Origin: Bacillota bacterium
GTDB taxonomy: Bacteria > Bacillota > Clostridia > UBA1381
Assembly: GCA_024685565.1 (NCBI GenBank)
Contig: JAIKVQ010000182.1
Span: 101,266 to 165,265, forward strand
Direction of reading: 5' to 3'
DNA: 64,000 bases
Shown here: positions 27,249 through 37,650 of the stretch, one piece after another
Position numbering within the stretch: the stretch's first letter is position 1
Layout: each line of letters starts with the position of its first letter
The notes under the pieces: generated by a model
Database searches by the model: none
What the model saw: the letters and a program-made list of their open reading frames with translations, nothing else
What the model was told of the DNA's origin: nothing
Position numbers and translations under genes: made by a program

Positions 27249-29133
27249 AAAAGGTAATCCCCGTACAATAGGGAGAGTTATAAAAACACTTTTTTCGTTT
27301 TATCCCGTACTTCTTCCCGTAACCTTGTTTTGCATTCTGTTTTCCTCAGCAGCAGCGGCGGTTCCTGATGTTTTTATACAAAAGGTAATAGCCATAATTG
27401 AAAAATGGGGAGCGTCAGGTAATTGGGAGGCTGCCAAATCTGAACTTGTACCTACAATGCTTGTTCTTATTGCCATTTATATTGTGGCGCTCGCTGCAGT
27501 ATTTATATACAATCGGCTTATGGCGGTAATAACGCAGGGATTTCTCTCCAAAATGCGCCGCAAAATGTTTGACGGAATGCAAAATCTGCCCATACGCTAT
27601 TTTGACACCCATAAAACGGGCGATATAATGAGCCGTTATACAAATGACATTGATACCCTCCGTCAGCTTGTATCGCAGGCGATACCGTCGCTTTTAAGGG
27701 CGGGAGCACTTGTAATTTGCGTATTTTTCGTAATGCTTTATTATAGTATATGGATGACGCTTATTCTCCTTGTGGGCGTGGTGTTTATGATATACGTTTC
27801 AAAAAAAGCGGGAGGTGGCTCGGCAAAATACTTCATAAGACAGCAGAAATCCATAGGTAAAACCGAAGGTTTTATTCAGGAAATGATGAACGGACAGAAA
27901 GTAATAAAGGTATTCTGTCATGAAGATGCGGTTAAAGAGGATTTTTATAAGTTGAATGACGAGTTGAATGCTGATAGTTACCGTGCACACGCGTACGCAA
28001 ATGTACTGGGTCCCATAATTATGAATATAGGAAATGTGATTTATGTTATCATGGCGGTTGCAGGGGGGCTTTTCTACCTTTTGGGAATACATAATATTGC
28101 CCTTTCTCTCAATCCTGTGTTTTCGCTTTCAATTGCGGTTACTTTTCTTAATATGACAAAGCAGTTTACGGGAAACGTAAATCAATGTTCACAGCAGATA
28201 AATGCAGTAGTTATGGCACTTGCGGGTGCACAGCGCATTTTTGAGCTTATGGACGAACTGCCTGAAGCGGATAACGGGTATGTAACGCTCGTAAATGCTG
28301 TAATTGATAAGGACGGAAATATAACCGAAACCGAAAAGCATACGGGCAAGTGGGCATGGAAGCACCCGCACGGCGACGGAACGCTTACATATACCAAACT
28401 TTCAGGTAATGTAACGCTTGATGAAGTGGATTTTGAATATGAAGAGGGAAAGCCTGTTCTTCACAATATAACAGTTTTTGCAAAACCCGGGCAGAAGGTC
28501 GCTTTTGTGGGCGCGACAGGTGCAGGAAAGACGACAATTACAAATCTTATAAACAGATTTTACGATATTGCGGACGGAAAAATACGTTACGACGGAATCA
28601 ATGTAAATAAGATAAAAAAATCCGATTTGAGACGCTCTTTGGGAATAGTACTGCAGGAAACAAACCTGTTTACAGGCAGTGTTATGGATAATATACGCTA
28701 CGGAAAACTTGACGCAACAGACGAAGAGTGTATAAAAGCTGCAAAGCTCGTCGGCGCAGATGATTTCATAACAAGGCTTCCCGAGGGATATGAAACAATG
28801 ATAACCAATAACGGTGCAAATATATCCCAGGGACAGCGGCAGCTTATTGCAATAGCAAGGGCTGCGGTAGCCGACCCGCCTGTCATGATACTGGACGAGG
28901 CAACTTCAAGCATAGACACCAGAACGGAGGCGATTGTACAGCGGGGTATGGACAGTCTTATGAAAGGGAGGACCGTTTTCGTAATTGCACATAGACTCTC
29001 TACTGTTAAAAACTCAGATGTTATAATGGTTATGGAAAAGGGAAGAATTATAGAGCGCGGAAGCCATAAGGAACTTATAGAGAAAAGAGGAAAGTATTAT
29101 CAGCTTTACACAGGCGCGTTTGAATTGGAATAA
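27241..29133 (+). CDS. ABC transporter, fused permease/ATPase (partner subunit)
   Basis: GATGAGKTTITNLINRFYD, NISQGQRQLIAIARA; overlaps the previous gene. Confidence 0.93.
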   Translation: MSKKGNPRTIGRVIKTLFSFYPVLLPVTLFCILFSSAAAAVPDVFIQKVIAIIEKWGASGNWEAAKSELVPTMLVLIAIYIVALAAVFIYNRLMAVITQGFLSKMRRKMFDGMQNLPIRYFDTHKTGDIMSRYTNDIDTLRQLVSQAIPSLLRAGALVICVFFVMLYYSIWMTLILLVGVVFMIYVSKKAGGGSAKYFIRQQKSIGKTEGFIQEMMNGQKVIKVFCHEDAVKEDFYKLNDELNADSYRAHAYANVLGPIIMNIGNVIYVIMAVAGGLFYLLGIHNIALSLNPVFSLSIAVTFLNMTKQFTGNVNQCSQQINAVVMALAGAQRIFELMDELPEADNGYVTLVNAVIDKDGNITETEKHTGKWAWKHPHGDGTLTYTKLSGNVTLDEVDFEYEEGKPVLHNITVFAKPGQKVAFVGATGAGKTTITNLINRFYDIADGKIRYDGINVNKIKKSDLRRSLGIVLQETNLFTGSVMDNIRYGKLDATDEECIKAAKLVGADDFITRLPEGYETMITNNGANISQGQRQLIAIARAAVADPPVMILDEATSSIDTRTEAIVQRGMDSLMKGRTVFVIAHRLSTVKNSDVIMVMEKGRIIERGSHKELIEKRGKYYQLYTGAFELE

Positions 29134-29178
29134 AGAAAACGGTACTGCACCTAAAAGGCACAGTACCGTTTTCTTTAT
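29134..29178. terminator. Bidirectional terminator
   Basis: aaagaaaacggtactgc acctaaaag gcacagtaccgttttcttt. Confidence 0.85.
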
Positions 29179-29207
29179 TAGAGGTAGTTTACAGCACAGC
29201 TGCCCGA

Positions 29208-29402
29208 TTAGTTTCGACAGCATCTGCAGTAGCAGGAATTGCAACATCTTTGGCATTGATTACAAGAGCTGCCTTGATTGTTTTGGCAACCGCAATTTGA
29301 GTTGTTATTGCCGAAAATGCTTTCTACCAAGCTGTTATTGTTACAGCAGCGATTTGAGCATCTTGAGCAGTTATTATTATTTCTGCAACACATATAATTC
29401 AC
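29208..29402 (-). CDS. Small Cys/Asn-rich protein (64 aa, 16 Cys)
   Basis: MNYMCCRNNNNCSRCSNRCCNNN…CCNSCYCRCCRN; strong minus-strand RBS ggggaggtgaattat-ATG. Confidence 0.7.
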   Translation of the reverse strand: MNYMCCRNNNNCSRCSNRCCNNNSLVESIFGNNNSNCGCQNNQGSSCNQCQRCCNSCYCRCCRN

Positions 29403-29569
29403 CTCCCCAAATATGTAACGCCTCCTGCCGCTTATTAATATACTATTCCGAAAATCTTATATTGTGCGGTATTTTATATAGATAATATGTCAATGAAATT
29501 TCATATAAAAAATAATGCTGCCACTTGTGCTGGCAGATTTTATATGCTATACTGTAGAGGAGAAGGGCG

Positions 29570-30922
29570 GTGACGGAGTTGGAAATATCTGTAAGCGTCG
29601 GTGCGGAGCAGGTGCTTAAAACACTTGAAAATGCGGGATTTAAGGCTTATATTGTAGGAGGAGCGGTACGCGACAGTATTATGGGCATTACTCCGTCCGA
29701 TTACGATATTGCTACAAACGCAAAACCTTATCAAGTAAAGGCGCTTTTTTCGAGAACAATAGATACGGGATTGAAACACGGGACTGTGACGGTGGTTGAG
29801 AATAAGATTGGATTTGAGGTTACTACCTTTCGTACGGAGGGTATGTATAACGATATGCGCCACCCTGAAAGCGTAGCTTATGTTGAAGATATTGAAACCG
29901 ACTTAAAACGCCGAGATTTTACTGTAAATGCTATGGCGTACAGTTTAAAATACGGATTTTTAGACTGTTTCGGCGGTGTTTCCGATATAAACAGCAAAAT
30001 TATCCGCTGTGTTGGAAACAGTGAGCAAAGGTTTAAAGAGGACGCTTTAAGAATGCTGCGCTGCATAAGATTTGCCGCATGCCTTGGCTTTGATATTGAC
30101 GTTGAGGCAGAAAATGCTATAAGAAAATGTGCAGTATTGATAAAAAATGTAAGCAGTGAGAGGATTTTGTCCGAGCTTAATAAAATTCTTTTGAGTGATA
30201 ATCCTCAAGAACTGTACCTTTTGTATAAAACGGGGCTTATGCGCTATATCCTGCCTAATCTTTGTGCATGTTTTTCTACTGAACAGAATAATAAATATCA
30301 TATATACAATGTGGGCGAGCATATTATGGCGACTGTCGGGAACGCGCCTAAAGACTTGATTTTGAGATGGGCAGCGCTTTTGCACGATATAGGCAAGCCT
30401 GCGTGCCGAAGCTGTGACGCAAACGGAATATACCACTTTTACGGACATCACCGTGAGAGCATGAGAATAGCGAATGATTTACTGCATAAGCTTAGAATGG
30501 ACAAGGATTCAATTCACGACATTTTAGTCCTGATAGAAAACCACGATGTACATATGGATTCATCACCTACAGCGGTAAAACGTATGCTTGCACGCACAGG
30601 CGAACAGCTGTTTTTCAAGCTTTTGCAGCTGCAAACAGCAGACAATATGGCAAAAAACCCTGCATACATAAACGACAGAATATCAAAGATAAAAACAGCA
30701 GGGGAGCGTGCTCAGCAGATTATAGCAGAGGGACAGCCATATACCGTATCCCAGCTCCAGATAAACGGCCGCGACCTTATAAAGCTTGGATACAAGGCAG
30801 GACGGGAGATAGGCGATGCGCTGAGATTTTTGCTCGATGAGGTTTTGATAAATCCTGACCTTAACAGCCGTGAATATCTTATAAAAAGAGCAATACAGTT
30901 AAAAAGAGGAAATCTGCTTTAA
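29570..30922 (+). CDS. cca: CCA tRNA nucleotidyltransferase with HD domain
   Basis: AYIVGGAVRDSIMGITPSDYDIATNA; ALLHDIGKPACRS. Confidence 0.93.
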   Translation: MTELEISVSVGAEQVLKTLENAGFKAYIVGGAVRDSIMGITPSDYDIATNAKPYQVKALFSRTIDTGLKHGTVTVVENKIGFEVTTFRTEGMYNDMRHPESVAYVEDIETDLKRRDFTVNAMAYSLKYGFLDCFGGVSDINSKIIRCVGNSEQRFKEDALRMLRCIRFAACLGFDIDVEAENAIRKCAVLIKNVSSERILSELNKILLSDNPQELYLLYKTGLMRYILPNLCACFSTEQNNKYHIYNVGEHIMATVGNAPKDLILRWAALLHDIGKPACRSCDANGIYHFYGHHRESMRIANDLLHKLRMDKDSIHDILVLIENHDVHMDSSPTAVKRMLARTGEQLFFKLLQLQTADNMAKNPAYINDRISKIKTAGERAQQIIAEGQPYTVSQLQINGRDLIKLGYKAGREIGDALRFLLDEVLINPDLNSREYLIKRAIQLKRGNLL

Positions 30923-30941
30923 CGAGTGATTTTCTCTTTTT

Positions 30942-32372
30942 TTATGTAACAAAAAAGTCAGGAAAAAGCTCTATTTTTATTTTCAGGCGGCGTGTTATGA
31001 AGAAATAACTCATTATCAATTCGCATATCACACCGACTGTTAAAGCAATTGCCGCACCCAAAATGTTTATATTTGGTATTCTTATAAGAATAAAACAAAG
31101 CGGAATGCTTATCATGTACGATATAAAGCCAAATAAAAACGGTGCAAAGGTTCTTCCCGAGGCATATTCAGCAGCAGAGACCACGCTAAGAATGGGCGCA
31201 AAAACCAAAAGCGGAGATGCTGCATTGAGCATTGAAGAATATATTGAGCAACCGAATAACATATCGGTTATCTGGTTGCTGAAAACTATAATTACGGCAC
31301 ATATGGGCATAGAAATAAAAAGCATAATTTTTATTATGCGTGACAGGTCCTTGCCAAGCGACGTATAGTCGCCTTTTGCAAAGTGCTTTGCAGCAAGAGG
31401 AAAAAGTGAAACGGAGAATATTCTTAAAAGTCCGGCGGGAAATCGTATTACCGTCAAAGCATACCCAAAAAATGCCCCGTAAAGCCAGCTTGAGCCTTTG
31501 AGTGTAAGCTGATTTAATGCTGTTACAGTATTAAAAACGGAGGTGTAAGGTGAGTATTTGAGCAAGAAAGCTTTAGCTTGACTTTCGGAAAACCGTATAG
31601 CTAAAAGACTGTTTCGTATGACGGCGTTTTCCGCAAGCTCAAGACTGCTTAAAATAATTGCGTATACCGTAAGCGGAAGAGCATATGCCATAAGTGATTT
31701 GCGGATTTTTCGGCGGATTCTGAAGTCTGCCGTTCTGATTTTCTTAAAAAAAGGCACGAAAAATATAAAAAGGACAGCGGTGGCGGACGCTTCGCCCAAT
31801 GTGATTGCAAGTGTACCGCCAAAGGCTGCATATGGTGCGGAAAACACGCATAAAAACGAGGTCAAAAGATACGCTAAAGCTAACTTTACTAAGGATTCAA
31901 GCACTTGTGATACAGCACATGGGAACATATTTGAGTATCCTTCAAAACAGGCTTTCACCGCCGTACCTGCTGCAACGATAAAGACGGAAGGGGAAAGTGC
32001 GGCTATAGCGTATTCAGCACCCAAGTCCTTCATAGCAGCTCCGAAAAACCGGCGTGTTAAAAACATTATAAGGCTGAGAAGAAGTCCTAAAAAGCACATA
32101 ACAGAAACGACAAATCCAAGTCCTGCATAAATGTTACAGTCATTTCCTGATGAGCGCTCTTTTGATATAAAATGCGTAACTGCAAGCGGTATGCCGCCGC
32201 ACGCCAATGTTAGAAATACGGAATATACGCATAGGGCGCTTTGATAAATTGCCATACCCTCTTCCTTTAAATAATGCGTAAGAATGATTTTTTGCACAGC
32301 TGAAAAAATCTGTGAGAAAGTACCTGCTGCAACAAGATAAAATGTGTTTTTTGTGTAAGAAAGCTCGTTCAT
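30942..32372 (-). CDS. SpoVB/MATE-like polysaccharide flippase family protein
   Basis: Polytopic membrane protein; YQSALCVYSVFLTLACGGIPLAVTHFISKE. Confidence 0.8.
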   Translation of the reverse strand: MNELSYTKNTFYLVAAGTFSQIFSAVQKIILTHYLKEEGMAIYQSALCVYSVFLTLACGGIPLAVTHFISKERSSGNDCNIYAGLGFVVSVMCFLGLLLSLIMFLTRRFFGAAMKDLGAEYAIAALSPSVFIVAAGTAVKACFEGYSNMFPCAVSQVLESLVKLALAYLLTSFLCVFSAPYAAFGGTLAITLGEASATAVLFIFFVPFFKKIRTADFRIRRKIRKSLMAYALPLTVYAIILSSLELAENAVIRNSLLAIRFSESQAKAFLLKYSPYTSVFNTVTALNQLTLKGSSWLYGAFFGYALTVIRFPAGLLRIFSVSLFPLAAKHFAKGDYTSLGKDLSRIIKIMLFISMPICAVIIVFSNQITDMLFGCSIYSSMLNAASPLLVFAPILSVVSAAEYASGRTFAPFLFGFISYMISIPLCFILIRIPNINILGAAIALTVGVICELIMSYFFITRRLKIKIELFPDFFVT

Positions 32373-32575
32373 AAATTGTGGCTCCGTTAAAAATATGGTT
32401 TAAAAAGTGTATTTTTTTGTAAAAACCTGTCAAAATCTACAAAATTGTGGTATAAAATTGAAAAAAATTGCTAAAATTTTACCTAAACCTATTGACAAGC
32501 ATAAATCTTTATAATACAATACATACTCGTAAGGGAGTGGTAAAATTCCCAAAAACTGTATAGGAGGAAGATTTA

Positions 32576-32851
32576 ATGAATAAGACAGAATTGATTGCAG
32601 CTGTTGCGGAGAATGCTTCATTGACAAAGAAAGATGCTGAAAAAGCTATAAATGCCGTAATTGGTGCCATAACAGGCGCTTTGGCTGATGGCGATAAGGT
32701 TCAGCTTGTTGGCTTCGGTACATTTGAGGTTAGAGCAAGAGGAGCAAGAACAGGTAAGAACCCAAGAACAGGCGCTGCCATAAAGATTGCAGCATCAAAG
32801 GTTCCTGCATTTAAGGCAGGCAAGGCTCTTAAGGTTGCTGTAAACAAATAA
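32576..32851 (+). CDS. hup: HU-family DNA-binding protein
   Basis: [28 protein letters not shown]…[26 protein letters not shown]. Confidence 0.97.
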   Translation: MNKTELIAAVAENASLTKKDAEKAINAVIGAITGALADGDKVQLVGFGTFEVRARGARTGKNPRTGAAIKIAASKVPAFKAGKALKVAVNK

Positions 32852-32861
32852 GTAAAAGCTA

Positions 32862-32898
32862 AGGAGCTTCCCCGCTATCGAGGAAGCTTCTTTTTCTT
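32862..32898 (+). terminator. Terminator after HU gene
   Basis: ggagcttcc … ggaagcttc tttttc. Confidence 0.75.
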
Positions 32899-32929
32899 TT
32901 AGAATTTATTATGCAAAAAGAGGAATGTT

Positions 32930-33169
32930 ATGAGACTGGATAAATTTCTTAAGGTGTCGAGGCTTATAAAAAGGCGTGCGATAGCAAATGAGGCCTGCGA
33001 TGCACAGAGAATAGAAGTAAACGGACGTGTTGCAAAAGCGTCCTATGACGTAAAAGTCGGGGATATAATATCTATCCGTATGGGAGAAAAGGTGATAAGG
33101 GCGGAAGTTTGCGAGGTAAAGGAACATGCACTTAAAAACGATGCTCCGCTTATGTATAAGCTGTTGTAA
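32930..33169 (+). CDS. rqcP: S4-domain RNA-binding protein (RqcP/YabO-like)
   Basis: MRLDKFLKVSRLIKRRAIANEACDAQRIEVNGRVAKASYDVKVGD. Confidence 0.9.
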   Translation: MRLDKFLKVSRLIKRRAIANEACDAQRIEVNGRVAKASYDVKVGDIISIRMGEKVIRAEVCEVKEHALKNDAPLMYKLL

Positions 33170-33201
33170 TATATTGAATTTCTCTTTCATATCTTTAAGG
33201 T

Positions 33202-33489
33202 ATGAAAGGGTGTGTTTATATGGATGTGCAGCTTGAAAAAATGCAAGTTTTGGAGCTTAAAAACAGGGAAAAACTAACCGTAAATTTAGTGGAAAATGTT
33301 GAACATTTTTCTGGCTCTGAGGTTGTCTTAAGGACAGCGACCGGAAGACTCAAAATAGTGGGCAGTAACCTGCGTCTTGAAGATTTATCAAAACAAAACG
33401 GCGGAATTGCACTTTCGGGCAAGATAGATAGTATGAGCTTTGCGGAAATAAAGGATAAGCGAAGCTTTTTAAAGGATATTTTAAAGTGA
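33202..33489 (+). CDS. yabP: Sporulation protein YabP
   Basis: LENREKLTVNLVENV-type sequence; position between S4 protein and YabQ. Confidence 0.85.
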   Translation: MKGCVYMDVQLEKMQVLELKNREKLTVNLVENVEHFSGSEVVLRTATGRLKIVGSNLRLEDLSKQNGGIALSGKIDSMSFAEIKDKRSFLKDILK

Positions 33490-33950
33490 ATATGTTTCTT
33501 TTAACATCTGAGGAGCTGTCGACTTTTTTTGCAGCCCAGGGGATAGCGATTGTTTTAAGCCTATTTTACGATTTATTAGAGAGTTTGAAACCCCAAAAAA
33601 TTACAAGTGCGGTATCGGGCTTTTTTGATGCATTCGCATGGTTCTCAGTAGGTTGTGGCTTTTTTACACTGTGGCAAAGATTTCTTGCGGGTGAGTTTCG
33701 TTGGTACACCGTTTTGGCATTTTTAATAACCGTTATGTTGTATTATTTAACAATACATAAACCTGCATTTACAGCATATTGCATAATTGTTAAAAAAATT
33801 TATTCTTTTTTTAATATAATTTTCAAATTTCTCTTGACAGTGTGGTTTTTTTTGGTTAAAATTACTATGTATATATCCGGTATTTGTAAAAGAATATACT
33901 CAGTTGATTATGAGGGTAATTGCTATGAAAAAAACCAACGTAAGAATTGA
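33486..33950 (+). CDS. yabQ: Spore cortex biosynthesis protein YabQ
   Basis: Membrane protein, gene order yabP-yabQ-divIC. Confidence 0.8.
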   Translation: MNMFLLTSEELSTFFAAQGIAIVLSLFYDLLESLKPQKITSAVSGFFDAFAWFSVGCGFFTLWQRFLAGEFRWYTVLAFLITVMLYYLTIHKPAFTAYCIIVKKIYSFFNIIFKFLLTVWFFLVKITMYISGICKRIYSVDYEGNCYEKNQRKN

Positions 33951-34218
33951 TATTACGAAGATAATTATGGCAGTTACGGCTATACTTGCCGTAGCTATGG
34001 TCGGCAAGGGTTTTGCCGTTTCTCCTATAATTGCGGCAAATAATGAAATGGCACAAAAGATACAGGAGGATATAGATAAGGAAAACCGCCGCATAGAGGA
34101 GCTTGATTTAGCTCTTGAGAACGCGGGAACAGATGAATATATCGAAAAAATTGCAAGAGAAAAATTGGGTATGATAAAAGCAAACGAAATTGTTTTTATT
34201 GACATATCCGGACAATAA
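33925..34218 (+). CDS. divIC: Septum formation initiator (DivIC/FtsB-like)
   Basis: One TM then coiled coil; YIEKIAREKLGMIKANEIVFIDI. Confidence 0.85.
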   Translation: MKKTNVRIDITKIIMAVTAILAVAMVGKGFAVSPIIAANNEMAQKIQEDIDKENRRIEELDLALENAGTDEYIEKIAREKLGMIKANEIVFIDISGQ

Positions 34219-34238
34219 TAGGGGGAATTTGTAAGCTT

Positions 34239-34673
34239 ATGGCTTTGAAAATCGGTAGTATTGCCTCGGGTAAGGTACAAAGCGTTATGCCGTTCGGAGC
34301 ATTTGTATCACTTCCTGACAATAAATCAGGGCTTGTTCATATATCTGAAATAACAAATGAATACATAGAAAATATCAACGACTATATTAAGGTCGGGGAA
34401 ACGGTCAGCGTAAAGGTTTTGGATATTGATAAATCGGGTAAAATAAGTCTTTCGATAAAAAAAGCCAAGGTGATAGAACCAGAAACCAAAAAAAGTACCG
34501 CCCGTGTCCGTCCTGCGGACATTGACTGGAGCGGAAACTCAGGCAAGGACTTGTCATTTGAAGATAAACTGTCTAAGTTTAAAAAGGACGCAGATGAAAA
34601 GATGCTTGCACTAAAGCGCTCACATGAATCAAAGCGCTCAGGAGGGTATCGCAGGGGCGGCAGTACATATTGA
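34239..34673 (+). CDS. S1 RNA-binding domain protein (YabR-like)
   Basis: GSIASGKVQSVMPFGAFVSLPDNKSGLVHISEITNEYI. Confidence 0.9.
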   Translation: MALKIGSIASGKVQSVMPFGAFVSLPDNKSGLVHISEITNEYIENINDYIKVGETVSVKVLDIDKSGKISLSIKKAKVIEPETKKSTARVRPADIDWSGNSGKDLSFEDKLSKFKKDADEKMLALKRSHESKRSGGYRRGGSTY

Positions 34674-34677
34674 TAAT

Positions 34678-34702
34678 AAAAGGGGCGTTTCGCCCCTTTT
34701 TG
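34678..34702 (+). terminator. Rho-independent terminator
   Basis: aaaggggcg ttt cgccccttttt. Confidence 0.85.
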
Positions 34703-34733
34703 TTGATTTTTACCTATTACGGAGGAATATGAA

Positions 34734-36179
34734 ATGAAAGATAAACTAAATCTTACCTTGCTTACCGATTTTTATGAATTCACGATGTCAAACGGCTTTT
34801 TTTGCGAGGGAATGGGAAATAAAACGGCATATTTTGATATGTTTTTCAGAACTATCCCATCAGATGGCGGATTTGCCATTATGGCAGGCGTCGAACAGCT
34901 GATTGACTATTTCAAGAACCTGAAATTTACAAGTGAAGATATAGAATACTTAAGAAGTAAAAAGATTTTTAACGAGGAATATTTAAAATACCTTGAGAAC
35001 TTTAAATTTGCCTGTGATGTATGGGCAATACCCGAGGGTACGCCCATTTTCCCGCAAGAGCCTATTGTTACGGTGAGGGGACCTGTGGCGCAGGCACAGT
35101 TTTTGGAAACAATGATACTGCTTACCATAAACCATCAGAGTTTAATCGCAACAAAAGCTAACAGAATTGTACGCGCAGCGGACGGCAGACCTGTTATGGA
35201 GTTTGGCTCACGCAGGGCACAGGGCGCGGACGCAGCAATTCTTGGAGCAAGGGCGGCGTATATAGGCGGTTGCAGCGGTACGGCATGTGCGATTGCCGAC
35301 AGAGACTATAAAGTTCCCGCACTTGGGACTATGGCGCATAGCTGGGTACAGCTTTTCGACAGTGAATATGAGGCATTTTTGGCATATGCAAGGCAGTATC
35401 CTGACAGCTGTATGCTTTTAATTGACACATATAATGTTTTGGAATCGGGGCTTCCAAACGCAATAAAGGTTTTTGACGAAGTTTTAAAGCCTATGGGCAA
35501 GCGCCCCAAGGGAGTGCGGATTGATTCGGGGGATATAACATACCTTTCCAAAAAATGCCGCAAAATTCTTGATGAGGCAGGTTATCCCGACTGCGGAATA
35601 TGCGCATCAAATTCGCTTGATGAATATATAATCCGTGATACCCTTATGCAGGGTGCGGAAATTTCCTCCTTTGGCGTGGGCGAAAGGCTTATAACATCTA
35701 TGGAGTCGCCGGTTTTCGGGGGCGTTTATAAACTTGTCGCAGTAGAGGACGATAACGGAAATATTATTCCGAAAATAAAGATTTCCGAAAATGTTGCAAA
35801 AATCACTACCCCAGGATTTAAGCAAGTTTACAGGCTTTATTCTAGGGAAACGGGAGCGGCGATTGCCGATGTTGTAGCATTAAGGGGCGAAACGATAGAT
35901 GACTCAAAGCCGTACGAACTTTTTGACCAGGAGCATACGTGGAAGAAAAAGACGGTCACAAATTTTTATGTACGCCCACTGTTAAAACAGATTGTAAAAG
36001 CAGGAGAATGTGTCTATGAAACACCGCCTCTTGAGGCGCTTAAAGAGTATTGCTCGCTCGAGGTGGACAAGCTATGGGACGAGGTAAAAAGATTTGAAAA
36101 TCCGCACAAATACTATGTGGATTTATCAAAACCGCTTTGGGACATTAAGTACAAGCTTTTGTCGGAGTTTCAAAAATGA
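34734..36179 (+). CDS. pncB: Nicotinate phosphoribosyltransferase
   Basis: LLTDFYEFTMSNGFF; EFGSRRAQGADAAILGARAAYIGGCSGTA; GVRIDSGD. Confidence 0.93.
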   Translation: MKDKLNLTLLTDFYEFTMSNGFFCEGMGNKTAYFDMFFRTIPSDGGFAIMAGVEQLIDYFKNLKFTSEDIEYLRSKKIFNEEYLKYLENFKFACDVWAIPEGTPIFPQEPIVTVRGPVAQAQFLETMILLTINHQSLIATKANRIVRAADGRPVMEFGSRRAQGADAAILGARAAYIGGCSGTACAIADRDYKVPALGTMAHSWVQLFDSEYEAFLAYARQYPDSCMLLIDTYNVLESGLPNAIKVFDEVLKPMGKRPKGVRIDSGDITYLSKKCRKILDEAGYPDCGICASNSLDEYIIRDTLMQGAEISSFGVGERLITSMESPVFGGVYKLVAVEDDNGNIIPKIKISENVAKITTPGFKQVYRLYSRETGAAIADVVALRGETIDDSKPYELFDQEHTWKKKTVTNFYVRPLLKQIVKAGECVYETPPLEALKEYCSLEVDKLWDEVKRFENPHKYYVDLSKPLWDIKYKLLSEFQK

Positions 36180-37210
36180 AAACCTTGATTGTAGAAAAAA
36201 TAGATGAAAAATCCCTGTCTGCTTTAGGTCAAATCATAAAAAATGATGGAATTGTGGCATTTCCGACCGAAACAGTTTACGGACTCGGTGCAAGTGCTTA
36301 CAGCGAAAATGCGGTAAAAAAGATATATGAGGCAAAGGGCAGACCCTCTGACAACCCTTTGATTGTGCATCTTGCAGATAGCGCGGATATACCGAAGGTA
36401 GCAAGGGAAATTCCTGAAGATGCAAAAAAACTTATAGAAAAATTTGCCCCGGGTCCATTTACGCTCATTTTGAAAAAACAGCCGAACATTCCTAATATAG
36501 TTACGGCAGGACTTGATACAGTAGGCGTAAGAATACCCGAAAATCCTATTGCAAGAGCCTTTATAAAGGCGGCAGGGGTTCCGATTGCAGCACCGAGCGC
36601 AAATATTTCGGGAAAGCCGAGTCCTACAAAGGCGCAGCACGTAATTGCTGATTTAAACGGCAAGGTTGACGCCATTATTGCAGGCGGAGATTCAACAGTG
36701 GGGGTTGAATCAACTATAATTGACGTAACGGGCGAAATCCCTACTATCCTGCGCCCGGGCGGGATAACAAAAGAGGATATAATATCGGTTTGCGGACGGG
36801 TAAAAATTGATGATACAATTCTTTCGGGCTTAAAAGGGAATGAAACACCAAAATGCCCTGGTATGAAATATAAGCACTATGCTCCCGACGCAGAGATTAC
36901 GGTGGTTGAAGGCGGTCAAAAACAGACCGCAGACAAAATAAAAGAGCTGGTAGCGTCTGACAGGGAAAAGGGTATTAAAGTGGGCGTTTTATCTGCTTCA
37001 CACGATGAGTACGGCGCAGATTTATACATCTTTGAGGGCATAAACAATCAGGAATTTGCAAATATCCTTTTTGGCGCCCTTCGCGAATTTGATGAAAACG
37101 GCATAGAAAAAGCATATGTGCAGATGTGCATGAAGGACGAAATGGAGCTTGCCGTAAAAAACAGGTTGTATAAATCGGCAGGCTATAGAATTATATATGC
37201 AGGAGAATAA
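36176..37210 (+). CDS. tsaC: L-threonylcarbamoyladenylate synthase (Sua5/YwlC type)
   Basis: GIVAFPTETVYGLGASAYSENAVKKIYEAKGRPSDNPLIVH plus Sua5 C-terminal domain. Confidence 0.95.
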   Translation: MKTLIVEKIDEKSLSALGQIIKNDGIVAFPTETVYGLGASAYSENAVKKIYEAKGRPSDNPLIVHLADSADIPKVAREIPEDAKKLIEKFAPGPFTLILKKQPNIPNIVTAGLDTVGVRIPENPIARAFIKAAGVPIAAPSANISGKPSPTKAQHVIADLNGKVDAIIAGGDSTVGVESTIIDVTGEIPTILRPGGITKEDIISVCGRVKIDDTILSGLKGNETPKCPGMKYKHYAPDAEITVVEGGQKQTADKIKELVASDREKGIKVGVLSASHDEYGADLYIFEGINNQEFANILFGALREFDENGIEKAYVQMCMKDEMELAVKNRLYKSAGYRIIYAGE

Positions 37211-37212
37211 GA

Positions 37213-37650
37213 ATGAATATACTTTTTGTTTGTACGGGAAATACCTGCCGTTCGGCAATGGCGGCGGCACTTTTCAATAAAATAGCTATAGAAAAAAATC
37301 TTGATGTGCGTATTGAATCGGCAGGGATTTTTGCGCTTGACGGCGAGCCTGCATCAAATGAGGCGGTAATTGCCATGAAAAAGTATGATATTGACCTTTT
37401 GGGACATCATGCACAGAGTATAAATACTGAACTTATAGAGAAAAGTGATTTAATCCTTACGATGACTAAGGCGCATAAAATGGTTTTGGAGCAGTCGGCT
37501 CGAGGAAAGGTATTTACACTGTGTGAGTATGCAGGTCTTGATTCTGATATAGACGACCCATACGGCGGAGATGTAGTGGAATATGAGGAGTGCGCCGAAA
37601 AACTGTACAATGCGCTTATAAAGGTGGCGGAAAAGCTTGGAAATAGTTAA
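37213..37650 (+). CDS. Low-molecular-weight phosphatase (YwlE-like protein arginine phosphatase)
   Basis: ILFVCTGNTCRSAMAAALF; DDPYGGDVVEYEECAEKL. Confidence 0.9.
   Translation: MNILFVCTGNTCRSAMAAALFNKIAIEKNLDVRIESAGIFALDGEPASNEAVIAMKKYDIDLLGHHAQSINTELIEKSDLILTMTKAHKMVLEQSARGKVFTLCEYAGLDSDIDDPYGGDVVEYEECAEKLYNALIKVAEKLGNS

Noticed and set aside
29120-29485. Plus-strand Cys-rich ORF (121 aa)
   Set aside because: Starts inside the upstream ABC gene and is the opposite-strand shadow of the better-supported minus-strand Cys/Asn-rich gene
36224-36675. Antisense ORFs of 60-140 aa opposite core genes (e.g. 36224..36640, 36298..36675, 43515..43994, 54163..54633)
   Set aside because: Shadow ORFs of well-supported genes; no RBS or recognisable domains
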